Of a DNA stretch of 38,626 bases, positions 26,060-33,268 are shown one piece after another. Source of the DNA: Defluviicoccus sp. (GTDB taxonomy: Bacteria > Pseudomonadota > Alphaproteobacteria > MPNO01); contig JAJEHI010000165.1 in the NCBI GenBank assembly GCA_022823775.1, positions 1 through 38,626 on the forward strand, written 5' to 3'. The position numbers and the translations under genes were made by a program. Numbering within the stretch: the first letter of the stretch is position 1; the number at the start of each line of letters is the position of its first letter. The notes beneath the pieces were generated by a model that saw only the letters and a program-made list of their open reading frames with translations, did not search any database and had not been told where the DNA came from.

Positions 26060-26347
26060 ATGGGCATGCATAACCCTCCGCATCCGGGCGGTATCGTGAA
26101 GCGGCAATGTCTCGAGCCGCTCGGGCTGTCCGTAACCCGCGCCGCCCGGGGGCTCGGCGTTACGCGCCAGACCCTGTCGGAACTGGTGAATGAACGCACC
26201 GGGGTATCGGTGGACATGGCGATACGTCTGTCGAAGGCCTTCGGTTCCACGCCCGAGACCTGGCTCGGAATGCAGATGGCCTACGACCTGTGGCGGGCGC
26301 GCGAGCGCGCCGCGCGAATTGCGGTGGAGCGCTTCGCGGCGGCGTGA
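26060..26347 (+). CDS. higA: HigA-type antitoxin (XRE helix-turn-helix)
   Basis: A 95-aa protein that matches HigA antitoxins: N-terminal HNPPHPGGIVKRQCLEPLGL, then the helix-turn-helix VTRAARGLGVTRQTLSELVN, then GVSVDMAIRLSKAFGSTPET, and WLGMQMAYDLWRA at the end. HigA neutralises the ribosome-dependent RNase HigB and represses its own operon. ATG 26060 follows GAGGAGA at a good distance. No intact higB is adjacent; only a possible fragment remains upstream, so this is an orphan antitoxin that may act as a plain regulator or anti-addiction module. Confidence 0.9.
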   Translation: MGMHNPPHPGGIVKRQCLEPLGLSVTRAARGLGVTRQTLSELVNERTGVSVDMAIRLSKAFGSTPETWLGMQMAYDLWRARERAARIAVERFAAA

Positions 26348-26378
26348 CGCGGCCGATCCGAAAGCGCGCAAGGCCCCT

Positions 26379-26780
26379 TCAGTCGAGAACGGCGGTGGCC
26401 TCGATCTCGACCAGCCACTCCTCGTCCCCGAGGCCGGAGATCACCAGGAGCGTGTTGGCCGGGACGACGGTCATCAGCCCCTCGTCCATCACCGCCTTGC
26501 GCCCGGCGCGCACCCCGGGGAGGTTCTCCCGCCCGACCACGTAGGTCGTGGTGCGGACGATATTATCGAGCGTTCCGCCGAGCTCGCGCAGCGTCGCGTC
26601 GATGTTGAGGAGCGCCTGCCTCGCCTGCGCCCCGGCGTCCTTGGGATCGACGGTCCTGCCGTCCTTGTCGATCCCCACCTGGCCCGCCAGGTAGAGCGTC
26701 TTGTCGGCCTGCACGACCCAGGAAAAGTTGCCCGGCGGTGCGACGACGCTTTCGGGGTTGATGTAGCTGCGCTTGGGCAT
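26379..26780 (-). CDS. RidA family protein without the catalytic Arg
   Basis: A 133-aa protein of the YjgF/YER057c/UK114 (Rid) family. LYLAGQVGID, RQALLNIDATLRELGG, LDNIVRTTTYVV and EWLVEIEATAVLD are all typical. True RidA enzymes hydrolyse 2-aminoacrylate-type enamines with an Arg at about 105 (PARxxV); here that place is Asn109 (VPANTLLV). Glu126, matching the conserved Glu120, is kept. It therefore belongs with the Rid subgroups lacking the deaminase Arg, which often sit in nitrogen-compound catabolic clusters. It is divergent from the Rieske oxygenase at 26840, and the cysteine hydrolase and DUF1989 genes lie beyond that. Confidence 0.9.
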   Translation of the reverse strand: MPKRSYINPESVVAPPGNFSWVVQADKTLYLAGQVGIDKDGRTVDPKDAGAQARQALLNIDATLRELGGTLDNIVRTTTYVVGRENLPGVRAGRKAVMDEGLMTVVPANTLLVISGLGDEEWLVEIEATAVLD

Positions 26781-26839
26781 TCGAGCCTCCCGGTAATATG
26801 ATCGGCGCTCAGGATAGCATCGCGGCCGGAGCGGCGGAG

Positions 26840-28108
26840 ATGGCGAAACGGGCGACCTTTCTGAGGGGCGAGTACGCGGGATACCGGGCCGCGCTCGACA
26901 GGCTCGCCGCGGACGAGGCGCTGACGCGGGTCGGTCCGGGGACGCCCGGGGGCGAATATCTGCGGCGGTTCTGGCACCCGGTCGCGTTCGCCGCGGACCT
27001 CAAGGACGTGCCGCGCCGTATCCGCGTGCTGGGCGAGGACCTCGCGCTGTTCAGGGACGGATCCGGCCGCTTCGGGTTGCTCGCGCTCCACTGCCCGCAC
27101 CGTGGTACGTCGCTTGAGTTCGGCATCGTACGGGAGCGCGGCATCATGTGCTGCTATCACGGCTGGGCGTTCGACGTGAACGGCCGGATCCTGGAGACCC
27201 CGGGCGAGCCCGCCGACAGCACGCTGAAGGACCGGCTGTGGCACGGCGCCTATCCGGTCCACGAGTTCAAGGGGCTGGTTTTCGCCTATATGGGCCCGCC
27301 CGAGGCGCGTCCGCCCTTCCCGGTTTACGATTCGTTCGAGCTGGAGAATTACCGGCTCGAGCCCTGGGGCGGCAACGTGCTGCCGTGCAACTGGATCCAG
27401 GTGAAGGAGAACGCCATGGACCCGGTGCACACCGCGTTCCTGCACAGCATCAATTTCACCGGGTCCTTCGGCGTCATCCCCGAGCTCGACTTTCGCGAGA
27501 ACCCGCTCGGCATGATGTATGTCGGGGTGCGCCGGATCGGTGGCAATGTCTGGGTCCGCTCGACCGAGATGATCATGCCCAACCTGCACCAGCTCGCGCC
27601 GACCTTCGAGACCGGCGAGACGCCCAAGACGTTTTCGCGCCCCATGCAGTCGATCTGGGCGGTGCCGCTCGACGACACCCACACGATGAATATCGGCTTC
27701 AACCATTACGACGAGATCGATCCGCCCGACATGGAGCGGTACTGCCTCGGCACCGATTTCGGCCAGATGCCGGACCGTCCGTACGAGGAGCGCCAGCGGC
27801 TGCCGGGCGACTACGACGCCCAGGTGAGCATCGGCCCGACCGCGATCCACGCGCGCGAGCATCTCGGCGCAACCGACCGCGGCGTGAGCCTGTTCCGCCG
27901 CCTGGTGCGCGAGGGCATCCGCGACGTCGCCGAGGGCCGCGATCCGGTGCCGCCCGCGCAGCGTGCCGAGGGGACGATCCGCACGTTCGCGCATGACACG
28001 ATCGTCGCGGCGCCGGCGATGGACGACGAGGCGGCCGAGCTCGAACAGTTGCGCAGGATCGGGCGCGAGGTGACCGACGACGTGATCGCCGGCCGGTATC
28101 CGCGCTGA
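26840..28108 (+). CDS. Rieske aromatic-ring-hydroxylating oxygenase alpha subunit (paralogue 2)
   Basis: A 422-aa Rieske oxygenase closely related to the one at 19487. Ligands fall at the same residue numbers in both: C85, H87, C104 and H107 for [2Fe-2S] (LHCPHRGTS ... CCYHGWAF), and D194, H197 and H202 for the mononuclear iron (NAMDPVHTAFLHSI). The start at ATG 26840 is chosen because it makes the two N-termini the same length; an in-frame ATG at 26798 has no ribosome site. The C-terminal domains diverge, so substrates may differ. The cysteine hydrolase and DUF1989 genes follow closely (22 and 2 nt gaps), indicating one operon. No reductase gene is present. Confidence 0.92.
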   Translation: MAKRATFLRGEYAGYRAALDRLAADEALTRVGPGTPGGEYLRRFWHPVAFAADLKDVPRRIRVLGEDLALFRDGSGRFGLLALHCPHRGTSLEFGIVRERGIMCCYHGWAFDVNGRILETPGEPADSTLKDRLWHGAYPVHEFKGLVFAYMGPPEARPPFPVYDSFELENYRLEPWGGNVLPCNWIQVKENAMDPVHTAFLHSINFTGSFGVIPELDFRENPLGMMYVGVRRIGGNVWVRSTEMIMPNLHQLAPTFETGETPKTFSRPMQSIWAVPLDDTHTMNIGFNHYDEIDPPDMERYCLGTDFGQMPDRPYEERQRLPGDYDAQVSIGPTAIHAREHLGATDRGVSLFRRLVREGIRDVAEGRDPVPPAQRAEGTIRTFAHDTIVAAPAMDDEAAELEQLRRIGREVTDDVIAGRYPR

Positions 28109-28130
28109 GCCGCCGGATCGCGAGGGAAGC

Positions 28131-28775
28131 ATGCCGCAAGATCTGTTGACCGACTTGTCCGAAGTGATCGAGCCCGCCCACACGGCGCTGCTGGCGATCG
28201 ACGTGCAGAACGATTTCTGCGCCCCGGGCGGGCACACCGAGGCCAGGCTCGGCAGGGACGTGGCCGCCTGCCAGGCGGTCGTCGAGCCGATCGAGGGGCT
28301 GGCCGCAGCCGCGCGCCGCGCCGGCGTCCCCGTGGTCTGGATCAAGGCGGATTACGACCGCGCCTATCTGTCGCCGCCGATCCACGCCCGCCAGGTCGCG
28401 CGCGGCATGGAAAAGGCGTATTGCGTCTCCGGGACCTGGGGCGCCGGGTTCTACCGGGTGAATCCGGAAGACGGCGACCTCGTGATCGAGAAGCACCGCC
28501 ACAGCGCCTTCGCCGGCACCGAACTCGACCAGATACTGCGCGACCGCGGCATCCGGACGGTGGCGGTCGCGGGGGTCCAGACGCATGTCTGCGTCGAATC
28601 GACCCTGCGCGACGCGTCGGCGCGCGGATACTACGTGGTCGTGCCGCGCGATTGCGTGGGCTCGTACGACCGCGACCTGCACGACAAGACGCTGCGCTGC
28701 GTGGAGATGCATTTCGGCGAGGTGGTGGAGTCCGCCGACCTCGTCGCGCGGTGGCGAGTGATCGAAAGGAGCTGA
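28131..28775 (+). CDS. Isochorismatase-like cysteine hydrolase
   Basis: A 214-aa cysteine hydrolase of the isochorismatase / nicotinamidase fold, whose members cleave amides, carbamates or ureidoacrylates. The catalytic triad is visible as Asp24 (ALLAIDVQNDF), Lys121 (LVIEKHRHSAF) and Cys154 (GVQTHVCVESTLRDA). The cis-peptide segment before the nucleophile (VAGVQT) is typical. Length fits the family. The ATG at 28131 follows GAGGGA. The next gene starts 2 nt after its stop, and the Rieske oxygenase lies upstream on the same strand. With RidA and DUF1989 close by, an amide- or urea-type nitrogen substrate is likely. The exact substrate is unknown. Confidence 0.92.
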   Translation: MPQDLLTDLSEVIEPAHTALLAIDVQNDFCAPGGHTEARLGRDVAACQAVVEPIEGLAAAARRAGVPVVWIKADYDRAYLSPPIHARQVARGMEKAYCVSGTWGAGFYRVNPEDGDLVIEKHRHSAFAGTELDQILRDRGIRTVAVAGVQTHVCVESTLRDASARGYYVVVPRDCVGSYDRDLHDKTLRCVEMHFGEVVESADLVARWRVIERS

Positions 28776-28777
28776 TC

Positions 28778-29641
28778 ATGGCGATACCGGCGCAGTATCC
28801 GGAGCCCGCGGACGCGGCCGAGAGGCGCGCGGTCGAACCCGTGACGGTCTATACCGTCGACCGGCTGCCGCCCTACGACCGGGACTTCTACGAGACGGCG
28901 CGCGCCGGCATGACGAAGACCGGCGAGGTCGTCGTCCCGCCCCGCGACGCGCGCGCGTTCGAGGTTCCGGCCGGGCACCTGTTCCGCATCGTCGTCCCCG
29001 GAGGCTCGCAGGTGGGCGACCTCAATCTGTGGAACGCGGCCGACCTCGCCGAGCGCTTCTACAGCGGCAAGACCCGCGCGCTGCACGCGACCCACGTGAC
29101 GACCGGCGACCGGCTGTGGAGCAACTTTCCCCGTTTCCGCCCGATGGCCACGATCACCCACGACACGCTCGACTGGTACGGGTTCGACGCGTACGGCGCC
29201 GGCGTCCATGACGTGATCGGCACGCGATGCGACCCTTACACCAACCGCATGCTGAGCGGCGCGGACTACGATTATTGCTGCCACTCGACGCTCACCCGCG
29301 CGCTCGCCGCCGCGCGGGACCTGCCGCTCGCCGAGGCCGAGCGGCACGTGCACGACGTGGTGAACGTGTTCATGTGCACCGGCTACACGCGCGACACCAA
29401 CCAGTATTTCATGAAGGCGAGCCCGGCGCGGCAAGGCGACTTCCTGGAACTGTTCGCCGAGATCGACCTGCTGGTCGGGCTGTCGACCTGCCCGGGCGGA
29501 GATTGCGGCGCCGGCCATTCGAGCGACACGGCCGCGTGCCATCCGCTCAGGGTCGACATCTTCCGCCCGCGCGCCGAAGACCTCGCCGGCTGGCGCTCGT
29601 CCGAGCCCAACCGCTACGCCGGCGGACACGGGGCGGGGTAG
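28778..29641 (+). CDS. DUF1989 protein (urea carboxylase-associated family)
   Basis: A 287-aa protein of the DUF1989 / urea-carboxylase-associated family. Visible signatures are VPAGHLFRIVVPGGSQVGDL, RALHATHVTTGDRLWSN, the Cys-rich CCHSTLTRAL and STCPGGDCGAGHSSDTAACH near the C-terminus, which probably forms a metal site. Members accompany urea or guanidine degradation genes, although their chemistry is little described. ATG 28778 overlaps nothing, lies 2 nt after the hydrolase stop, and has AAAGGAG upstream. This is the last gene of the Rieske/hydrolase/DUF1989 set. The context points to nitrogen release from an organic compound, but this is inference. Confidence 0.9.
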   Translation: MAIPAQYPEPADAAERRAVEPVTVYTVDRLPPYDRDFYETARAGMTKTGEVVVPPRDARAFEVPAGHLFRIVVPGGSQVGDLNLWNAADLAERFYSGKTRALHATHVTTGDRLWSNFPRFRPMATITHDTLDWYGFDAYGAGVHDVIGTRCDPYTNRMLSGADYDYCCHSTLTRALAAARDLPLAEAERHVHDVVNVFMCTGYTRDTNQYFMKASPARQGDFLELFAEIDLLVGLSTCPGGDCGAGHSSDTAACHPLRVDIFRPRAEDLAGWRSSEPNRYAGGHGAG

Positions 29642-29687
29642 GGGGCGCCGATGCGTCCTGGCCGGATCTGTGCCGGGGTCCGGGAAA

Positions 29688-29813
29688 GTCGGGCTACGGC
29701 ATTTTCCGACCCACCCTCCCCCGGCCCCTCCCGCCAGCGGGGGGGGAGAAGGCAAGCAAGGAAGCCGCGAGCGAGTCCCCTCACCCCAGCGGGGAGAGGG
29801 TTAGGGTGAGGGG
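29688..29813. repeat. Intergenic repeat, family B, copy 1
   Basis: A GC-rich repeat with internal hairpins (CCCCTCCCGCCAGCGGGGGG and CACCCCAGCGGGGAGAGGG). Its reverse complement recurs at 35498-35637 with high similarity over about 110 nt. The segment GGGCTACGGCATTTTCCGAC stands at its start (about 29691-29710). In copy 2, read on the minus strand, the equivalent segment is at the other end. The 229-nt gap between the DUF1989 and GPP34 genes contains little else. Function unknown; such elements are common between genes in GC-rich proteobacteria. Confidence 0.82.
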
Positions 29814-29870
29814 GCCGCCGGTTCGGGTCGAGGCGTTCCCACGTGTGCCTCCGACCGAAACGGGCCCGGC

Positions 29871-30497
29871 CTATCCCGCCGGGGTCCGGCCCTCGCGGAC
29901 CGCCGACGAGACGCCCTGCAGCATCAGGTCGAGACCGCCCACCAGCGCGACGCGCTCGGCGGTGCCTCTGACCTCGCGCCGCGACAGGATGTGCTCGAAT
30001 ATGCCGCAGGTGTCGGCGAGCGCCACGATGGCGCCGTCGCGGGGATCCGGGATGTCGTCGCTGAACAGCACCGACATGAGGCGGTGCTTGACCTCCCGGT
30101 CGGGCTTGCTGTCGACGGTCGGGTAGCGCCGCGACCTGAGCATCCAGAGGAAGCTCCGTTCCCGGCACTCGAGGATGCCGTAGTCCACGAGGCGCTCGAG
30201 CACGCGGGCGCGGATTCGCCCGGCGCCGTCGGCCACGGTGAGGACCCAGTGGCGGGCGTCGAACGAGCCCGGCGTCTCCGCGATCCGGGCGAGAGTCGAA
30301 TCCAGCAGGTCGTCGCCGACCGGCGTCGAATCGACCACGAACAGCCGTTCCGTGTCGGTGTCGATCCGCCCCTCCAGCGCGAGGTCCATCAGCACCCCGC
30401 CGCCCAGCGCGCAGTGGAGCGGCCAGGCCGGCACGCGGACGAACTCCCCGGAATCGTCCAGGATGAGGAGCATGATCTCTTCGGCAAACCGCAGCAC
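29871..30497 (-). CDS. GPP34 (GOLPH3/Vps74-like) family protein
   Basis: A 208-aa protein starting with LRFAEEIMLLILDDSGEF, a segment typical of the GPP34 domain. HCALGGGVLMDLALEGRIDT and the helical WLMLRSRRYPTVD-like middle fit the same all-alpha fold. In eukaryotes this fold (GOLPH3, Vps74) binds PtdIns4P on the Golgi and sorts glycosyltransferases. Bacterial members are known only as genes, mostly in actinobacteria and scattered proteobacteria, and their function is unclear. The start is GTG at 30497 with only a weak ribosome site. It is the last gene of the minus-strand block with the SDR and TRAP genes, with a 76-nt gap before it. Confidence 0.85.
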   Translation of the reverse strand: MLRFAEEIMLLILDDSGEFVRVPAWPLHCALGGGVLMDLALEGRIDTDTERLFVVDSTPVGDDLLDSTLARIAETPGSFDARHWVLTVADGAGRIRARVLERLVDYGILECRERSFLWMLRSRRYPTVDSKPDREVKHRLMSVLFSDDIPDPRDGAIVALADTCGIFEHILSRREVRGTAERVALVGGLDLMLQGVSSAVREGRTPAG

Positions 30498-30573
30498 AGA
30501 CTCGGCCCCCGCCCCGAAGCCGCCCGACCCCGTCCGCCGGGCGACTCGCCAGACGCCGGCGGGGAGGCGTGGG

Positions 30574-31329
30574 CTATTGGTTGAACCGTCCGCCGTCGAC
30601 GTTGAAGGTCTGCCCGGTCACGAAGTCGCTGTCCTCGCTCGCCAGGAACAGCAGCATCCCGATCAGGTCTTCGGGCAGCATGTCCCGCTTGATCGCGCGG
30701 GACTGCACGGTGGGCGCGCGGGCGACATGGAGATCGGGGTGATTGTCGACCCCTTCGGTCACGGTCAGTCCCGGCGCGATCGCGTTCACCATGATGTTCT
30801 GATCGCCGAACTCGCGCGATGCCGACCGGGTGAAGGCGATGATCGCGCCCTTCGAGCAGACGTAATGCGCCAGGCCGGGCCCGCCATAGTAGAAGGTGCC
30901 CGAGCTGATATTGACGATCTTGCCGCGCCCGTTCCTCAGCATGCTGGGAACGACGGCCTTGGTGGTCTGCAACGTGCCGCGCACGTTGACCTTCATCACC
31001 CGGTCCCATTCCTCGTTCGACATTTTCATGATCGGGGTGAACCGGAGCTCGGCGAAAAGCGCCGCGTTGTTGACCAGGATCTCGATCGGCCCGAACGCCG
31101 ACTCCGCCGCTTCGACGAGGGCGGCGAGCGCCGCGTCGTCGGTCACGTCGGCGACGTTCGCGATGGCCTCGCCGCCGGCGCCCGTTATCTCGTCGACCGC
31201 GCGGGACGGATCGGCGATATCGGAAACCACCACCCTGGCGCCTTCCGCCGCGAGGGCCTTCGCATAGGTCTCGCCGATGCCCTGCGCGGCGCCGGTCACC
31301 ACCGCGACCTTTCCATCCAGCCTGCTCAT
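30574..31329 (-). CDS. SDR-family oxidoreductase
   Basis: A 251-aa classical short-chain dehydrogenase. The cofactor motif is TGAAQGIG (12-19), NNAA is at about 87-90, and the tetrad is complete: Asn114, Ser143, Tyr156 and Lys160 (AHYVCSKGAI). An Asp after the second strand (VVVSDI, Asp37) suggests NAD(H) rather than NADP(H). The ATG at 31329 is preceded by GGGAGAG. It lies 28 nt after the dctM stop in the same orientation, so it probably acts on the compound imported by the TRAP transporter. The substrate is not identifiable from sequence. Confidence 0.92.
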   Translation of the reverse strand: MSRLDGKVAVVTGAAQGIGETYAKALAAEGARVVVSDIADPSRAVDEITGAGGEAIANVADVTDDAALAALVEAAESAFGPIEILVNNAALFAELRFTPIMKMSNEEWDRVMKVNVRGTLQTTKAVVPSMLRNGRGKIVNISSGTFYYGGPGLAHYVCSKGAIIAFTRSASREFGDQNIMVNAIAPGLTVTEGVDNHPDLHVARAPTVQSRAIKRDMLPEDLIGMLLFLASEDSDFVTGQTFNVDGGRFNQ

Positions 31330-31357
31330 TCCAGTCTCTCCCTTGTCGTTCGAACCA

Positions 31358-32716
31358 TCATGATCCCAACATCGTGTCGGGCAAGAACATCGCGATCCCC
31401 GGGAACGCGACCAGCAACGCGATCATCGCCGCCATCGCGAACCAGAACGGCCAGATCCCCCGGAATATCGTGCGCATCGGCACCTCCGGGGCGATCGATT
31501 TCACGACGAAGACGTTGATCCCGACGGGCGGCGAGATCATGCCCATTTCGAGGACGATCACGACGATGATCCCGAACCAGATCAGGTCCCACTGGAGCTG
31601 GGTCGCGAGCGCCATCACCACCGGAATGGTGAGCACCAGCATCGCGATCCCCTCGAGGAACGTGCCGAGGAACATGTAGATCAGGATCACGACGATCAGC
31701 ACGCCGATCTCGCCGATCGGCAGCGAGGTGAGAAACGTCACCATGTCGCCGGCGAGCCCGGTCAGCGACATGAAGGGGATGAAGACGAACGCCCCGATGA
31801 TGATCAGGAACACCGTCGCCGTCGCCCTCATCGTCTGCAGCACCACGGCGCGCAGCCGCCCGGCGTCGAGCGAGCGCCGCCAGAGCGCCACCAGGAAGGT
31901 CAGCAGCGCGCCCACGGCGGACGCCTCGACCGGGGTGAAGAAGCCGGTATACATCCCGCCGATCGTGATCCCCACCACCAGGACGATCGGCACCGCGGCC
32001 CCGATCGAGCGGCGTCGCTCGGCGGGGGTCGCGCGGTCGCCGGCCGGCCCCTTCTCGGGACGCAGGCGCACAATGATCCAGATTGCACCGATGAAGAGCA
32101 GCGTGAGCACGATGCCGGGCACGACGCCCGCCATGAACAGCCGGCCGATCGACTGGTCGGTCAGCACCGCGTAAATGATCATCCCGCCCGAGGGCGGGAT
32201 CAGGAACCCGAGCGTGCCGCCGGCCGCCACCGCGCCGGTCGAGAGCTCGGGCGCGTATTTGAACCGGTTCATCTCGGGCAGCGCGACGCGTCCCATCGTG
32301 ACGGCGGAGGCGAGCGACGATCCCGACAGCGCCGCGAACCCGGCGCAGGCCGAGATCGTCGCCGAGGCCAGCCCGCCGCGGAAATGGCCGATCCAGCGGT
32401 GCGCCGCGGTGAACAGGTCGCGCGACATGCCGGAGACGCCCGCGAGATTGCCCATCAGCACGAACATCGGAATGACCAGCAGGTTGAAGTTCGAGGCGAC
32501 CTCGAACGCTTCGCCCGAAAGGTTGGACATCGCCGTGTTCCAGCCCCGCGCCCAGGCCCGGTCGCTCGCCATGCCGAGGCCGATGAAGCGGTTCGCCTGG
32601 GCGCAAAGGGTGCCGAACGTACCCACCAGGATCATCGCCAGCGCGACCGGGAAACGGAGCGCGAGCAACCCGAACAGGACGAGCAGCCCGATCACCCCGA
32701 TGAGCGACATGCTCAT
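31358..32716 (-). CDS. dctM: TRAP transporter large permease (DctM)
   Basis: A 452-aa inner-membrane protein with about 12 predicted hydrophobic segments, matching the DctM channel subunit of TRAP transporters, which use a sodium or proton gradient to import organic acids. Family segments include LRFPVALAMILVGTFG, LSGSSLASAVTMGRVALPEM, GGTLGFLIPPSGGMIIYAVL and FLGTFLEGIAMLVLTIPV. The start at 32716 (ATGAGC) is chosen because its ATGA overlaps the dctQ stop by 4 bp. The reading frame remains open further upstream, but that part lies out of frame with dctQ and is a shadow. Confidence 0.94.
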   Translation of the reverse strand: MSMSLIGVIGLLVLFGLLALRFPVALAMILVGTFGTLCAQANRFIGLGMASDRAWARGWNTAMSNLSGEAFEVASNFNLLVIPMFVLMGNLAGVSGMSRDLFTAAHRWIGHFRGGLASATISACAGFAALSGSSLASAVTMGRVALPEMNRFKYAPELSTGAVAAGGTLGFLIPPSGGMIIYAVLTDQSIGRLFMAGVVPGIVLTLLFIGAIWIIVRLRPEKGPAGDRATPAERRRSIGAAVPIVLVVGITIGGMYTGFFTPVEASAVGALLTFLVALWRRSLDAGRLRAVVLQTMRATATVFLIIIGAFVFIPFMSLTGLAGDMVTFLTSLPIGEIGVLIVVILIYMFLGTFLEGIAMLVLTIPVVMALATQLQWDLIWFGIIVVIVLEMGMISPPVGINVFVVKSIAPEVPMRTIFRGIWPFWFAMAAMIALLVAFPGIAMFLPDTMLGS

Positions 32717-33255
32717 CCCGCATCCCCGTCCGGATCCGGCATGGGTACGAGGTTGCGGCCCGCCAGCAGCAGGACCAGGTCGGCGACCAGGATCGCGGCG
32801 TAGAGCGCGATCATCGCGCCCATGGCGAAATAGAACGGCTCGTAGGAGATCAGGAGCTGCTGCGTCGCCTCGCCGAACTCGCGGGCCGATACGCCCGACT
32901 CGAACAGCCGCCAGGCCAGGATCGCGACCAGGGGAGCCGCGAGCAGTTTCATCGCGACCAGTGACCGGCGCGCGAAGGCCTTCGACATCCAGGTCTCGAA
33001 GATCTCGATCTCGATATGCGCGCCGGTGCGGCCGCCATAGGGGATGGCGACCGCGACCAGGATCGCGAGGTTGAGGATCAGGATGTCTTCGGCGCCGACG
33101 ATCGGGTCGTTGAGCGCCTTGCGCATCACGATGACGTTCCAGCTCGTCAGCAGGACCATGACGGCGAGCCCGATCCCGCCGACGAGGAACGTCAGCCGCT
33201 CCACCCACCGATCCAGCAGGACGAGCCAGCCCGGCCGGCCGTCGCCGGCAATCAT
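32713..33255 (-). CDS. dctQ: TRAP transporter small permease (DctQ)
   Basis: A 180-aa inner-membrane protein with about four hydrophobic segments (LTFLVGGIGLAVMVLLTSWN near the N-terminus, AILVAVAIPYGGRTGAHIEI in the middle). DctQ supports DctM in TRAP transport. The start is ATG 33255. It lies 13 nt after the dctP stop and overlaps dctM by 4 bp (32713-32716), so the three form one operon. The sequence GGRTGAHIEIEIF is typical of the group. Confidence 0.92.
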   Translation of the reverse strand: MIAGDGRPGWLVLLDRWVERLTFLVGGIGLAVMVLLTSWNVIVMRKALNDPIVGAEDILILNLAILVAVAIPYGGRTGAHIEIEIFETWMSKAFARRSLVAMKLLAAPLVAILAWRLFESGVSAREFGEATQQLLISYEPFYFAMGAMIALYAAILVADLVLLLAGRNLVPMPDPDGDAG

Positions 33256-33268
33256 GCGCGAGGGGTCT

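Noticed and set aside
29688..29813. Repeats near 29.7 kb and 35.5 kb considered as a CRISPR array
   Set aside because: There are only two copies, in opposite orientation, with no regular spacers and no cas genes nearby.
31358..33208. A 616-codon frame that would fuse the two TRAP permease subunits
   Set aside because: The DctM protein starts at 32716 with an ATGA overlap, and dctQ is in another frame with its own start and stop.
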